From positions 1-34,879 of the forward strand of contig BEIG01000025.1 in the NCBI GenBank assembly GCA_002898795.1: a stretch of DNA of 34,879 nucleotides, read 5' to 3'. Below the pieces are notes generated by a model. That model was not told where the DNA came from. It searched no databases and worked only from the letters and a program-made list of their open reading frames with translations. The DNA comes from a bacterium HR30 (GTDB lineage: Bacteria > Desulfobacterota > Binatia > HRBIN30). Of this stretch, positions 1 through 8,479 are shown one piece after another (the stretch's first letter is position 1; each line of letters starts with the position of its first letter). The position numbers were made by a program, and so were the translations under genes.

Positions 1-45
1 GCAAACCATCACCTCTGGCCGCCCCGTTCGAACCGAACTGCGAAG

Positions 46-1065
46 GTGGGCGGGGATAGGCGGCACTGGTGGGTCGGTGTTCTGCTGGCGAGCACGTTCG
101 TGACTTCGGGCGCTTTCGGGGAGGTAACGGTCGACAAGGAAGCCTTTCTCGGCTGGCCGAATACTTACGTGCTGCGCAACGAAGCGGTGGAGGTGCGGGT
201 GGTGACGGACATCGGCCCGCGCATCATGGCCGTGGCCAGACGTGGCGGGCCCAATTTACTTTACGTCAGGGAAAGCGAGGCGGGGAAAAGCAACGAGCCG
301 GAGTGGGTCTTTCGGGGTGGTTGGCGGCTTTGGATTGCTCCGGAGCGGCGCGAGACGACGTACGAGCCGGACAACCAGCCGTGCCGGGTGACCGTGGAAG
401 GGGATACCGTCGTGGTCATGGGCCCACCTCAACCCCGTGCTGGCATCCAAAAGATTGTGGAGATCAAGTTATCCCCAAGCGAGCCGCGGGTGCGCTTGAA
501 AAGCCGGATTCGGAACATCTCGTCCCAGCCTGTCGAATATGCTCTGTGGAGCTTAGCGGTGATGCGCCCGGGCGGACGGGCGCTGGTGCCCGTAGATCGC
601 GGGCCGTTAGACGCGTTCGACGCCGTGCGGCGGTATATCTTGTGGAGTTACGCGCAAATGGAAGATCCACGCTATCGGTGGGGGAACGAACTTGTGCAGA
701 TCGATCATCGTCGCGTGGGCAAAGCCGACGCATGGCCAGGTGCCAAGCGGCGTCGCGATGAGAGCAAGATCGGCACGGATTCGCACCAGGGCTGGGCGGC
801 GTACGTGTGGGAGGACACGTTGTTTCTGAAGCGCTTTGCCTATGTTCCTGGGGCCACGTATCCCGACGGTGGCGCGACAATTGAAGTGTACTCCAGTGCT
901 GAGTTTCTCGAGCTGGAGCACCTGGGACCGCTCACTGTGATCCCGCCAGGCGAGGAAGCCATTATGCCCGAGGATTGGTGGGTTCTTCCGCACGAGAACA
1001 TCCCCGAGGACGAAGCCGGTGCCCTGAAGGCGTTGCGTCCGTGGCTCGAGCGGACCCAGTGGTAG
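46..1065 (+). CDS. Secreted DUF4380-type protein
   Basis: A 339-aa protein with an N-terminal hydrophobic segment (about residues 9-25) resembling a signal peptide, with possible cleavage near SGAFG/EV. The body is beta-rich and begins with a pattern typical of DUF4380 or galactose-mutarotase-like folds (LRNEAVEVRVVTDIGPRIM, then GGWRLWIAPE near residues 90-100). I infer a periplasmic or secreted carbohydrate-related role; no catalytic residues can be assigned. The GTG start at 46 is the first plausible start in the window, but the frame is open to the left edge, so the true start could lie upstream. No good ribosome binding site is visible. It ends 6 nt from the convergent sugar-binding protein gene, so sugar metabolism is a plausible context, although it is not in that operon. 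Confidence 0.7.
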   Translation: MGGDRRHWWVGVLLASTFVTSGAFGEVTVDKEAFLGWPNTYVLRNEAVEVRVVTDIGPRIMAVARRGGPNLLYVRESEAGKSNEPEWVFRGGWRLWIAPERRETTYEPDNQPCRVTVEGDTVVVMGPPQPRAGIQKIVEIKLSPSEPRVRLKSRIRNISSQPVEYALWSLAVMRPGGRALVPVDRGPLDAFDAVRRYILWSYAQMEDPRYRWGNELVQIDHRRVGKADAWPGAKRRRDESKIGTDSHQGWAAYVWEDTLFLKRFAYVPGATYPDGGATIEVYSSAEFLELEHLGPLTVIPPGEEAIMPEDWWVLPHENIPEDEAGALKALRPWLERTQW

Positions 1066-1071
1066 GTAGAG

Positions 1072-2028
1072 CTACCCTTGCGTCCCTTGCTCCCACTGGC
1101 GCCACTGTTCCAGGTACGCGTTCAAATTGTCGGCAGTGACGATATCGATTCCGGAATACTGCAAGGGTTGATCGAGCCGTTCACCTCGATGCAGGCGGTG
1201 CAGGAGGCGTACCGACTCAGCGCCCCAGCCAAAGTACTTCTGCCCGATCAGTAAATGCACCTTTCCAGCACGGATGAGGTCGGGTGCGGGCGGAATGGTG
1301 TCAAAGGCGACGACTTTTGTGCGAGTGGTATCTACAGGATCGAGGGCGTTTCGAAGGAACACCGGCCAACCGCCTACAGAAAGCCAGCCAGCGAGATCGG
1401 GGTAGCGTTGCGTTCCCGTGGCAATGACTTCACTGACACGCACGGCATCGTCGCGAATGTCGAAGACTTCCACGATTTGGATGCCGGGGTGTTGCGCCAG
1501 CGCTTGCCGCGCCCCATCGAGTCGTTTTTGCAAGTTGTCCGCGCCCAGGGCCGTTATTAGCGCTACCTTCCCGCGGCCCCCCAAAAGCCGTGCGAGCCCT
1601 TCGCCCAAGGCTTTTCCCGCTTCGAAGTCATTCACTCCATAAAAGGCGAGGCGTTTGCTCTTTGGCGCGTCGGAGTCCCACGTCACCACAGGAATGCCTG
1701 AGTCCACCGCGCGGTCGATGGCATCGGTCAGCAAATCTCCATTGAGGCACGAAATGGCAATTCCGTCCACCCGTTGGGCGATGAATGCTTCGAGGATTTC
1801 CTTTTGGCGAAGTTCGTCGGTCGTTTCGGGTCCGCGCCAAATGATTTCGATGCCACCGATCCGCTTGGCCTCGCGTTCCGCCGCAACACGGGCATAGTGG
1901 AACACGGGGATGTGGAGAGCTTTGGGAATGAAGACAAAACGCAAGGGGCGGTTGCGGTTCGAACCCTGAGGCTGACACCCAGGGGCAAAAACGACCAACA
2001 TGGCGATTGCCGCAACGAAACCCTTCAT
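1072..2028 (-). CDS. Sugar ABC transporter substrate-binding lipoprotein (RbsB-like)
   Basis: A 318-aa type I periplasmic binding protein of the ribose/LacI fold. It has a short signal peptide ending in a weak lipobox (VFAPGC, Cys18), so it is probably a membrane-anchored lipoprotein. The mature part starts with a beta strand (FVFIPKALHIPVF) and continues with family patterns such as VDGIAISCLNGD, IPVVTWDSDAP and GKVALITALGADNLQKRL. It delivers a substrate, probably a sugar, to the permease encoded just upstream; the ligand cannot be read from sequence. The ATG at 2028 has an AGGGGA ribosome binding site and follows the permease stop by 3 nt. It is the last gene of the ATPase-permease-binding-protein operon. 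Its length is normal for the family. Confidence 0.88.
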   Translation of the reverse strand: MKGFVAAIAMLVVFAPGCQPQGSNRNRPLRFVFIPKALHIPVFHYARVAAEREAKRIGGIEIIWRGPETTDELRQKEILEAFIAQRVDGIAISCLNGDLLTDAIDRAVDSGIPVVTWDSDAPKSKRLAFYGVNDFEAGKALGEGLARLLGGRGKVALITALGADNLQKRLDGARQALAQHPGIQIVEVFDIRDDAVRVSEVIATGTQRYPDLAGWLSVGGWPVFLRNALDPVDTTRTKVVAFDTIPPAPDLIRAGKVHLLIGQKYFGWGAESVRLLHRLHRGERLDQPLQYSGIDIVTADNLNAYLEQWRQWEQGTQG

Positions 2029-2031
2029 GGG

Positions 2032-3021
2032 CTATCCCCTTTCTTGCAACGCTTTGCGAGTTGCGAGCCGATCGAGCACAACGACAACCAGTACGGCGAT
2101 TCCTAGTACAAGGCGGTCCGCGAACGTGCCTCCGGGAAACTGCGTCAGCGCATTGCGAAGCACGCCGAAGATCAGCGCGCCGAACACTGCTCCGACAACG
2201 GAAGCTCGCCCACCGCTAAGCGAAGCACCGCCGATGACCGCTGCCGCAATGATATCGAGCTCGTAACCCAGAGCCAAATCCGCCTTGCCTTGTCCTTGCA
2301 CGAATGCCAGCAGCACACCGGCAAGGGCCGCGAGAAAGCCACCGCAAACGTACACGAATGCTTGCACGTGGGCGACTCTGACGCCGGCGTACCGAGCAGC
2401 AACCGGGTTACTGCCGACCGCCAGAATGTGCCGGCCAAGCGCTGTGCGCGTTAGCAGCAGGTGGAATACGGTGGTGCAAAGCAGCACGAGCAGCCCAGGC
2501 CACCAGTTCAATGGCACTCCGAGCGGCTGAAAGTCGCGTGGTAGATGGGCGGAAAGGTCGTAAAAGCGCCCTTCTGTGATGAGGAAGGCGCTGCCGCGCG
2601 CTACCCCCATCGTGCCGAGGGTAGCCACAAACGGGGGCAGCTCCAGCAGCGTGACCAGAACGGCAGCAAGGGCGCCGAATGCAGTGCCCACGGCGAGGCT
2701 TGTAAGCGCTGCATTGCCCCACGACCAACCTTCGTTCGTCAACAGATGCCCGGCCACGACGGAGGCCAAGGCCATGACGGCTCCCGGGGCAAGGTCGATA
2801 CCGCCCGACCCGATGATTAGTGCGGCCCCAATGGCACCAAGGCTAAACACCGCGGAGTACTTGAGCACGAGAGCAAAGTTCTCGAGATTGGCGAAAGAGT
2901 GCGGGCGGCCATCGGTGGGAGCCAAAAGCCAAGAAAATAACAGCACTTCACCAACGAGGAGCACAGCGGCACTCCACCCAGGTACGAGGCCCAAACGCCC
3001 GAGTTTCAGCCGCGACTTCAT
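2032..3021 (-). CDS. Sugar ABC transporter permease (RbsC-like)
   Basis: A 329-aa polytopic inner-membrane permease of the BPD_transp_2 (RbsC/XylH) family with roughly eight to ten hydrophobic segments. Family hallmarks are GSGGIDLAPGAVMALASVVAG near residue 75 and the cytoplasmic loop AVGSNPVAARYAGVRV, which contacts the ATPase. I chose the ATG at 3021 rather than the far-upstream start of the open frame. It begins MKSRLKLGRLG, matches family length, and overlaps the ATPase stop by 4 nt (ATGA), a usual sign of translational coupling. The upstream extension would lie inside the ATPase gene. It forms the transmembrane channel of the importer; a homodimer is expected because only one permease gene is present. 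Confidence 0.9.
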   Translation of the reverse strand: MKSRLKLGRLGLVPGWSAAVLLVGEVLLFSWLLAPTDGRPHSFANLENFALVLKYSAVFSLGAIGAALIIGSGGIDLAPGAVMALASVVAGHLLTNEGWSWGNAALTSLAVGTAFGALAAVLVTLLELPPFVATLGTMGVARGSAFLITEGRFYDLSAHLPRDFQPLGVPLNWWPGLLVLLCTTVFHLLLTRTALGRHILAVGSNPVAARYAGVRVAHVQAFVYVCGGFLAALAGVLLAFVQGQGKADLALGYELDIIAAAVIGGASLSGGRASVVGAVFGALIFGVLRNALTQFPGGTFADRLVLGIAVLVVVVLDRLATRKALQERG

Positions 3022-4451
3022 GGTTGCTCCGAGATCACCGCTCCATCTGCTCCAGTGATGAGTGCCACCAACTGGGCTTCGTTCAGCGCTACGGCAGCAG
3101 TGTCGGCAACCACACGGCCGTGGCGAAGCACGATTACCCGGTGGCTTGCTTGCAGGAGCTCGTGGGCGTCGCTCGACGCCCAAACCACGGCGCAGCCTGC
3201 ATGCGCCAGTTCTTGAAACAAACGGTAGATGTCGGCTTTGGTCGCGACGTCTACTCCGGCCGTAGGTTCGTCGAGAAGGAGAAGGCGAGGCGCACGGCGC
3301 AGGGTGCGCGCGAGCAAGACCTTTTGTTGGTTGCCACCGGAAAGGGACGATATCGGGGCTTCGACCCCGGAGGCGCGGATGCGCAGTCGTTCGAACCACT
3401 GGTTCAGCTCGTTGCGCTCCCATTTTGGCTGTAGCCAGAAGGACGGGGCGGGTAGGAAGACGTTGTCGCGTATCGATAGGCGATACAGGAGACCTTTACG
3501 AAAGCGGTCCTCGGGAACAAAGGCGGTGGGCTCGGCCCGCCAAAACTGGCGGGCGCGAAACCGGCGAATACCGGCCAGGGCTTCGAGCAACGTGGAGCGG
3601 CCGGAGCCCGCCAGCCCTGCGACTCCGACGATTTCTCCCTGGCACACAGAAAGGGAAACATCACGAACGATGCCGGTGCCAAGACGGTCCACATACAAGC
3701 AAAGATCGCCGGGCGCGCCCGTTTGCCGCGGGGGTGGTCCCGCCCCTGAACCAGCCATCAGGCGGACAAGATCTTCGGCACGGAACGACTGCTGTGTACC
3801 GCTGGCTACCACGTGCCCGTCGCGAAGCACGGTAACTCTGTTGGCAAGCGCTTGGACTTCGGCCAAGCGGTGAGTGACGTATACGATAGCCGTGCCCTGG
3901 TCCCGCAGCTTCCGAAGGTGGCGAAACAGGGCTTCGCTATCAGCTTGCGAAAGGGGCGCAGAAGGCTCGTCGAGCAAGAACAGGTCCGGTTCCATCCGCG
4001 CAGCGCGAACGATTTGCACCCACTTGAGTTGAGGCGTGGAAAGCGAAGCGAGCGAAGCCTTCGGGTCCAAGGCAAGGCCAAACCGTTGCAACCATTCTCG
4101 TGCCAGGATCTGCTCGCTTCGAAGATCGAGCCAACGCCACCGGGTTTTCCGTTCTTGGCCGAGGAACAACCAGTCGGTGACCGTGAGAGTCCACGGCAGC
4201 TCGAGTTCTTGGGGGACATACGCAATGCGTACTCCGGGTTTCATGGTCACACACCCCGTTTGCGGTGTGAGGAGCCCGGCTAGCACCTTGAGCAGGGTCG
4301 ATTTGCCAGCGCCATTTTCTCCCAGCAAGGCATGCACTTCACCCGTGCGAAAGGCCAAGTCAATTCCATCGACGGCACGCGTATCGCCGAAGTGCACACC
4401 GACGCGCTCGAGTTTCGCCACCACGTGGCGCTGGTTGGGGCAAGAACTCAC
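3018..4451 (-). CDS. Sugar ABC transporter ATP-binding protein with two nucleotide-binding domains (RbsA-like)
   Basis: A 477-aa cytoplasmic ATPase with tandem nucleotide-binding domains, the architecture of RbsA/XylG/MglA. The first domain has a perfect Walker A (GENGAGKST, residues 44-52), a divergent signature (LSTPQLKWVQI) and Walker B LFLLDEPSAPLS. The second has a degenerate Walker A (GLAGSGRST, Arg for Lys), a canonical signature (LSGGNQQKV) and LLLLDEPTAGVD. This asymmetry is normal for the family. It powers import through the downstream permease. The GTG start at 4451 has no clear ribosome binding site; GTG codons at residues 10-11 are alternatives. The gene lies 161 nt downstream of the alpha-glucosidase gene and overlaps the permease by 4 nt. 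Confidence 0.92.
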   Translation of the reverse strand: MSSCPNQRHVVAKLERVGVHFGDTRAVDGIDLAFRTGEVHALLGENGAGKSTLLKVLAGLLTPQTGCVTMKPGVRIAYVPQELELPWTLTVTDWLFLGQERKTRWRWLDLRSEQILAREWLQRFGLALDPKASLASLSTPQLKWVQIVRAARMEPDLFLLDEPSAPLSQADSEALFRHLRKLRDQGTAIVYVTHRLAEVQALANRVTVLRDGHVVASGTQQSFRAEDLVRLMAGSGAGPPPRQTGAPGDLCLYVDRLGTGIVRDVSLSVCQGEIVGVAGLAGSGRSTLLEALAGIRRFRARQFWRAEPTAFVPEDRFRKGLLYRLSIRDNVFLPAPSFWLQPKWERNELNQWFERLRIRASGVEAPISSLSGGNQQKVLLARTLRRAPRLLLLDEPTAGVDVATKADIYRLFQELAHAGCAVVWASSDAHELLQASHRVIVLRHGRVVADTAAVALNEAQLVALITGADGAVISEQP

Positions 4452-4612
4452 AAACGATCAGTTGCCCCAATTGTGCCCTCGAGGCAACCGCTGATCGCCG
4501 GGCTAGGGATGCCTTGGGGCATACGCGGGCAACAATCCACGAAGCTGAGGCTCCCGAGGTGGAAGCTCGGTCGACGGCAGCCGGCGCACGACTCGGCCCG
4601 TCACGGTATCAC

Positions 4613-6232
4613 CTAAGCGGTACGGCTTCCTTCCAACTCGACGACGATCCCTTCGGAGGCCGCCAGGTTCCAGTGCAAACCCTCCGTCTCCAAGCGGCCG
4701 ACGTTGGTGGACAGCCACAACTTTCCCGCACGAGGCAACGTGACCGTTACTGGCTCGTTCCCAAAGTTCAACGCGACAGCGAGGTTTTGCTCTGGATGTT
4801 CGCGCAGGTAAGCGAATACGCCGTCCGGCGAGGGTAGAGTACGGTAACCCCCTTCGAGCAATGCAAGGCTTCGCTTTCGCTTCCAGATGAGTTGCCGATA
4901 AAAAGTGAGCAGCGAGCAGGGGTCGTGGAGCTGCGTTTCGACGTTACACTGGTCGTACTCTTCGGCTAACGGAAGCCAGGGTTCGACGGTGGAAAAGCCA
5001 GCGTAGGGGCCGGCACTCCATTGCATTGGGGTACGTTCAGGGTCGCGCCCGAGACCAGGGAAGCGCTGACCCACGGGGTCGCAAATGCGCTCAGGCGGAA
5101 TCGGTACGTCTCGCATGCCGATTTCCTCGCCGTAGTAAAGAAACGGGGTGCCACGCAGTGTGAGCAGCATGAGGGCAGCAACCCGCGCACGAGCATCGCC
5201 AAGCGAGGGATGGTCGAAGCGCGTGCGGTGCCGAGGGGCATCGTGGCTCGAAAGAACGTACGTGGGTTGAGCGCTCCGTGGCAGTAACGCCTCGATGGTT
5301 TCCACCTCGCGCCGGAATGCAGTGGCGTCCCATGGGCTCCACAGGAATCGAAAATTAAAAGCGAGGTGCAGCTCGTCTGCGCCGTTACCGTAGTAGCGAG
5401 CCAGCCGTTCGGCGTCGAAGAGATACACTTCTCCGACCAGCATGCGCTCGCCGTAGTGATCCAAAAGTTTCCGCCACCGCCGGATGATGTCGTGCACCTC
5501 CGGTTGATCCTCGTCGTAAAGGTGCACCTGGCCACCAAAATGGTACACTGGATGTTCTTCTTCTGGTGGTGGCTTGGGGTTGTCGCGGAGGGCCCTGTCT
5601 TTCACGAGTTTGTGAATGACGTCTACGCGGAAGCCGTCCACACCCCGGTCGAGCCAGAAGCGAAGGACATCTTCCATTGCCTCGATCACGCGAGGGTTGC
5701 GCCAGTTGAGATCGGGCTGCTCCGGCAAGAAGGAATGCAAATAATATTGCCCGGTAGAGGGATCGAGAGTCCAAGCTGGTCCACCGAAAGAGCTCACCCA
5801 GTTGTTTGGGGGAGTGCCGTCGGGCTTCGGATCACGCCAAATGTACCAGTCGCGGCGCGGATTGGTTCGACTACTCCGCGATTCTCGGAACCAGGGGTGA
5901 TCCGACGAGGTGTGGTTGGGGACGAAATCCAGAACGACTCTGATCCCGCGCCGGTGGGCCTCTTCAACAAGACGGTCGAACGTTCGGAGGTCCCCAAACA
6001 AAGGATGAACGCTGCAATAGTCGGCCACATCATAGCCGAAGTCACGCATGGGGGACGGGTAAATCGGTGTGAGCCAGAGGGCATCCACACCGAGGGAAGA
6101 GGGAGTTCCGTCATTGAGGTAGTCGAGGCGTTGGATGATGCCCTCGAGGTCGCCAACACCGTCGGCATTGGAATCTTGAAAGCTGCGAACGTAAATCTCG
6201 TAAAAAACCCCTCGCCGCCACCAGTGGGTCAT
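4613..6232 (-). CDS. Alpha-glucosidase / GH13 family glycoside hydrolase
   Basis: A 539-aa GH13 enzyme of the oligo-1,6-glucosidase/alpha-glucosidase type, without a signal peptide, so probably cytoplasmic. The (beta/alpha)8 barrel shows a Ca2+-type loop (DSNADGVGDL, 20-29), VVLDFVPNHTS (99-109), the nucleophile Asp204 in GFRVDV, the acid/base Glu268 in LVGEVY and the transition-state Asp331 in SSHDAPR. The usual N-H-D of the last motif is S-H-D here; the essential His-Asp is kept. A C-terminal beta domain follows the FLYYGEEIGM region. It hydrolyses alpha-glucosidic bonds of small oligosaccharides; linkage preference cannot be told. It sits 18 nt after a small gene and upstream of a sugar importer, which may supply its substrate. 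Confidence 0.9.
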   Translation of the reverse strand: MTHWWRRGVFYEIYVRSFQDSNADGVGDLEGIIQRLDYLNDGTPSSLGVDALWLTPIYPSPMRDFGYDVADYCSVHPLFGDLRTFDRLVEEAHRRGIRVVLDFVPNHTSSDHPWFRESRSSRTNPRRDWYIWRDPKPDGTPPNNWVSSFGGPAWTLDPSTGQYYLHSFLPEQPDLNWRNPRVIEAMEDVLRFWLDRGVDGFRVDVIHKLVKDRALRDNPKPPPEEEHPVYHFGGQVHLYDEDQPEVHDIIRRWRKLLDHYGERMLVGEVYLFDAERLARYYGNGADELHLAFNFRFLWSPWDATAFRREVETIEALLPRSAQPTYVLSSHDAPRHRTRFDHPSLGDARARVAALMLLTLRGTPFLYYGEEIGMRDVPIPPERICDPVGQRFPGLGRDPERTPMQWSAGPYAGFSTVEPWLPLAEEYDQCNVETQLHDPCSLLTFYRQLIWKRKRSLALLEGGYRTLPSPDGVFAYLREHPEQNLAVALNFGNEPVTVTLPRAGKLWLSTNVGRLETEGLHWNLAASEGIVVELEGSRTA

Positions 6233-6250
6233 GGACCGACCGTCTCCCCC

Positions 6251-6520
6251 TCAGGCTGCTTCCGGTACGACCACCGCATTGGGAGAGTTGAGCCGACCCA
6301 ACTCCCACTCGGCGCGGCCCTGATAAGCGAAGGCGCTCTCGAGTTCCTGCACCGGCCAGACAGCATCGGCATGGACGTGCTCGCTAGCACAGCGAGGATC
6401 TCCGCACTCAATGTCGGTCACTTGTACCGTGTCGTCGCCCAACATGGCGACCACACGGCCATAAAGCGGATAGGGGGCAAATCGAGGCCGACAAACCAAC
6501 GTTCCCGGTTCGATACGCAT
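6251..6520 (-). CDS. Small protein of unknown function (89 aa)
   Basis: An 89-aa frame starting MRIEPGTLVC and ending 18 nt before the alpha-glucosidase start on the same strand, which suggests co-transcription. I do not recognise a family. The first half reads like a small beta-barrel (GTLVCRP, YGRVVAML, TVQVTDIE). The middle has a possible metal-binding cluster: Cys39, Cys44, His48 and His50, with Cys10 nearby. The composition is protein-like, unlike the upstream part of the same open frame, which is rich in Arg, Cys and His and looks non-coding. No strong ribosome binding site is visible. It could be an accessory or regulatory protein of the sugar operon; that is inference from position only. 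Confidence 0.55.
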   Translation of the reverse strand: MRIEPGTLVCRPRFAPYPLYGRVVAMLGDDTVQVTDIECGDPRCASEHVHADAVWPVQELESAFAYQGRAEWELGRLNSPNAVVVPEAA

Positions 6521-6663
6521 GGGCGGCCTAGGTAATTCGCACTGTGACCCGTTGCAACACTGCCCTTGCCGGGAACGCGAAGCGATCGCGAGCTTGGGAA
6601 GCCACGCGGCCCGGGGGAAAGTCGCGGGCTTGAACGAGTTTCTTCTTAGCTTGCCGAAGCGGT

Positions 6664-6978
6664 CTAGTTGCCCTTCACGATCGTGCAGAATGTGCCGATG
6701 ATGCCGAGGATATGGTTCGATTCGAAGTCCACGGACACGATCTGCTTGATGCCTCCAGCCCGAGCAGCAGCATCGATGCTGGCATCGCCCGTTGCCACCA
6801 ATCCCAGAATGTTTTGAGCACAAGCACGCCCTTGCTTTGTAGCTGACGCCCCCTCGGTGGCAGTGATTGGGCCTTTAAGGTCAATGTACAAGCCCCCCAT
6901 GAGCGGGGAGACAACCGGTTGACATGCTGCCAAGAGCAGCGGCAAAAGCGCGGCAAAAACGAATCCACGTTTCTTCAT
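6664..6978 (-). CDS. TRL-like small lipoprotein
   Basis: A 104-aa lipoprotein. The signal peptide MKKRGFVFAALLPLLLAAC ends in a classic lipobox (LLAAC, Cys19). The mature part follows the TRL-like family pattern: GLYIDLKGPITATEG, then CAQNILGLVATGDASIDAAA, GGIKQIVSVDFESN and a hydrophobic end LGIIGTFCTIVKGN. The function of this family is unknown; members are envelope lipoproteins, some near tRNA loci. An AGGAGG ribosome binding site lies 7 nt before the ATG. It is transcribed away from the dockerin-like gene, with about 170 nt between the two starts that must hold both promoters. The family length is normal and the gene looks intact. Confidence 0.85.
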   Translation of the reverse strand: MKKRGFVFAALLPLLLAACQPVVSPLMGGLYIDLKGPITATEGASATKQGRACAQNILGLVATGDASIDAAARAGGIKQIVSVDFESNHILGIIGTFCTIVKGN

Positions 6979-7147
6979 CAGATCCCTCCTTGTCCTTTTT
7001 CCTCATCGAATGAGAAGGTTCGGCCCCCCGGGCCGCCGGCACGGCTCTACTTGGGAAATGAGCCTTAGTCAACCGTGAGATTTGTGCCTTGCATCGATTG
7101 CTCTGGTCCTGTAGCAAGGCAAAATCACTTGTACGGGAGGTGCCTGT

Positions 7148-8455
7148 ATGGGGAGCACAGGGCAGCGGGTTCGGGTTGCTTTGGTTACGGTCGTGGTGGC
7201 GCTTTCGCTGACGCATGGAGTGGGTCCCCGTCGAGTCGATGCCGAACAGTCGTGCGACGTTGGGAATCCATGCATGAGTGGTGGGGTTTGCCAACCGGAC
7301 GGGTCGTGCCTTGGGAGCCCATTACCTGACGGTACTCCATGCGACGATTTCAACCCCTGCACGGAGAACGACTCGTGTTTGGCTGGGGCATGCGTAGGTC
7401 AGCGGGTGCCGGATGGCACGTCTTGTACGGATGTCTTGGGAGCTTGTACAACGAACGACCGTTGCCAATCCGGTTTTTGCTTGGGCGAGCTTCAGTGTGA
7501 ACTTCCAACCGACTTGTGTACCGCTTCGTGTAACCCGCTGACGGGCTCGTGTGGCACGTTTCCGCTCCCGGTTTGCAATGACCCATGCAAGGTGGGGGGA
7601 ACGTGCGATCCGGAGACAGGTTCCTGCACTTACACGGGCAACGCGCCCGACGGGACATCGTGTGACGACGGCAACGAGTGCACGGCCAACGATGTATGCG
7701 TGGCTGGGGAATGCCGCGGCCAGGTCATTACGCCAGCGCCGACGCCGCCCACGCCAACCCCGAGCCCAACGGATACGCCCACTCCGGAGCCTACGATAGC
7801 ATCGAGCCCGACGATTACCCCCGAAGCTTCGGCTACCCAGACGCCGGAGGGATCGCCCAGTGGGACAGCTAGCCCCGAAGCATCTCCAACGCCGACGCCA
7901 GGAGAGTCTCCCACGCCGGAAGAATCACCCACCGCAACGGCCACTCCGGAGGAGACGGCAACCCCCAGCGAATCTCCCACGCCTTCGGTGACACCGGAGG
8001 AGACGCCCACGCAGGCGCCAGAAGAATCGCCCACAGCGACAGCTAGCCCCGAAGCATCTCCAACGCCGACGCCCGAAGAGTCCCCCACCGCAACGGCCAC
8101 GCCGGAAGAGACCCCGACTCCGGAGGAATCGCCAAGCCCGACACCGACTCCTGAAGAGACGCCCACGCCTGAGGAGCCAACGCCAACGGCCACGCCTGAA
8201 GAAACGGGAACACCAACGCCCGAAGAGTCACCCACGCCAACGCCGACGGAGCCATCCCCACCTGCCTGCGTTGGTGACTGTAACGGCGATGGTGCGGTGA
8301 CCATCGAAGAGCTCATTCTGGGTGTGAACATCATTTTGGAGCGAGTCGGCGTCACTGCGTGTGTGGCGATGGATCTCAACGGTGACGGTGCAGTGACCGT
8401 CGATGAACTCCTGATTGCGGTGGATGCGGCTCTTGCGGGCTGCCCTGCGACTTAG
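7148..8455 (+). CDS. Secreted cysteine-rich, Pro/Thr-rich protein with C-terminal dockerin-like EF-hand pair
   Basis: A 435-aa protein with a signal peptide (residues 1-32, cleavage near VDA/EQ). Residues 35-195 hold cysteine-rich repeats of the DGTxCDDxNxCTxND type, expected to be disulfide-bonded. Residues about 196-370 form a low-complexity stalk of Pro, Thr, Glu and Ser. The C-terminus has two calcium loops typical of type I dockerins, [12 protein letters not shown] (from Asp377) and [12 protein letters not shown] (from Asp409), each followed by a helix. This suggests a surface or extracellular protein with a protruding stalk and a calcium-dependent docking module. No cohesin gene is visible in the window. 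The ATG at 7148 has a GGGAGG ribosome binding site 7 nt upstream. The stalk contains recently duplicated DNA. Confidence 0.85.
   Translation: MGSTGQRVRVALVTVVVALSLTHGVGPRRVDAEQSCDVGNPCMSGGVCQPDGSCLGSPLPDGTPCDDFNPCTENDSCLAGACVGQRVPDGTSCTDVLGACTTNDRCQSGFCLGELQCELPTDLCTASCNPLTGSCGTFPLPVCNDPCKVGGTCDPETGSCTYTGNAPDGTSCDDGNECTANDVCVAGECRGQVITPAPTPPTPTPSPTDTPTPEPTIASSPTITPEASATQTPEGSPSGTASPEASPTPTPGESPTPEESPTATATPEETATPSESPTPSVTPEETPTQAPEESPTATASPEASPTPTPEESPTATATPEETPTPEESPSPTPTPEETPTPEEPTPTATPEETGTPTPEESPTPTPTEPSPPACVGDCNGDGAVTIEELILGVNIILERVGVTACVAMDLNGDGAVTVDELLIAVDAALAGCPAT
7735..8260. repeat. Coding low-complexity PT/E repeat tract with an exact 36-bp duplication
   Basis: The stalk-coding part of the dockerin-like gene is made of degenerate short units encoding patterns such as PEESPTPTP and [10 protein letters not shown]. 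One 36-bp segment occurs twice without mismatch, at 7864-7899 and 8038-8073, a distance of 174 nt (58 codons). This implies in-frame duplication of a larger block. The tract is likely to vary in length between strains and may be misassembled from short reads. Confidence 0.85.
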
Positions 8456-8479
8456 ACCGTAGGGAGTGCTGAAGCTTGT

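Noticed and set aside
3022-3423. An N-terminal extension of the sugar permease to 3423
   Set aside because: It would overlap the ATPase gene by 400 nt and is Arg/Pro-rich nonsense. The ATG at 3021 gives the family N-terminus and an ATGA junction.
5366-6535. A 389-codon plus-strand open frame opposite the alpha-glucosidase gene
   Set aside because: It lies antisense to a gene with intact catalytic motifs, lacks family-like strings, and its codon pattern mirrors the sense gene. High GC content commonly gives such shadows.
7091-7119. A TTGCAT/17 nt/TAGCAA promoter-like pair before the dockerin-like gene
   Set aside because: Both boxes match the consensus poorly, so the pair is below what I would report as a promoter.
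7735-8260. Regular repeats that could suggest a CRISPR array
   Set aside because: The repeats have no constant length, spacers or palindromic unit, and they translate to an in-frame low-complexity stalk.
7630-8379. A 249-aa Gly/Ser/Val-rich frame antisense to the dockerin-like stalk
   Set aside because: It is the complement of the Pro/Thr/Glu repeat tract. A low-complexity mirror of a real coding tract is expected and is not a gene.
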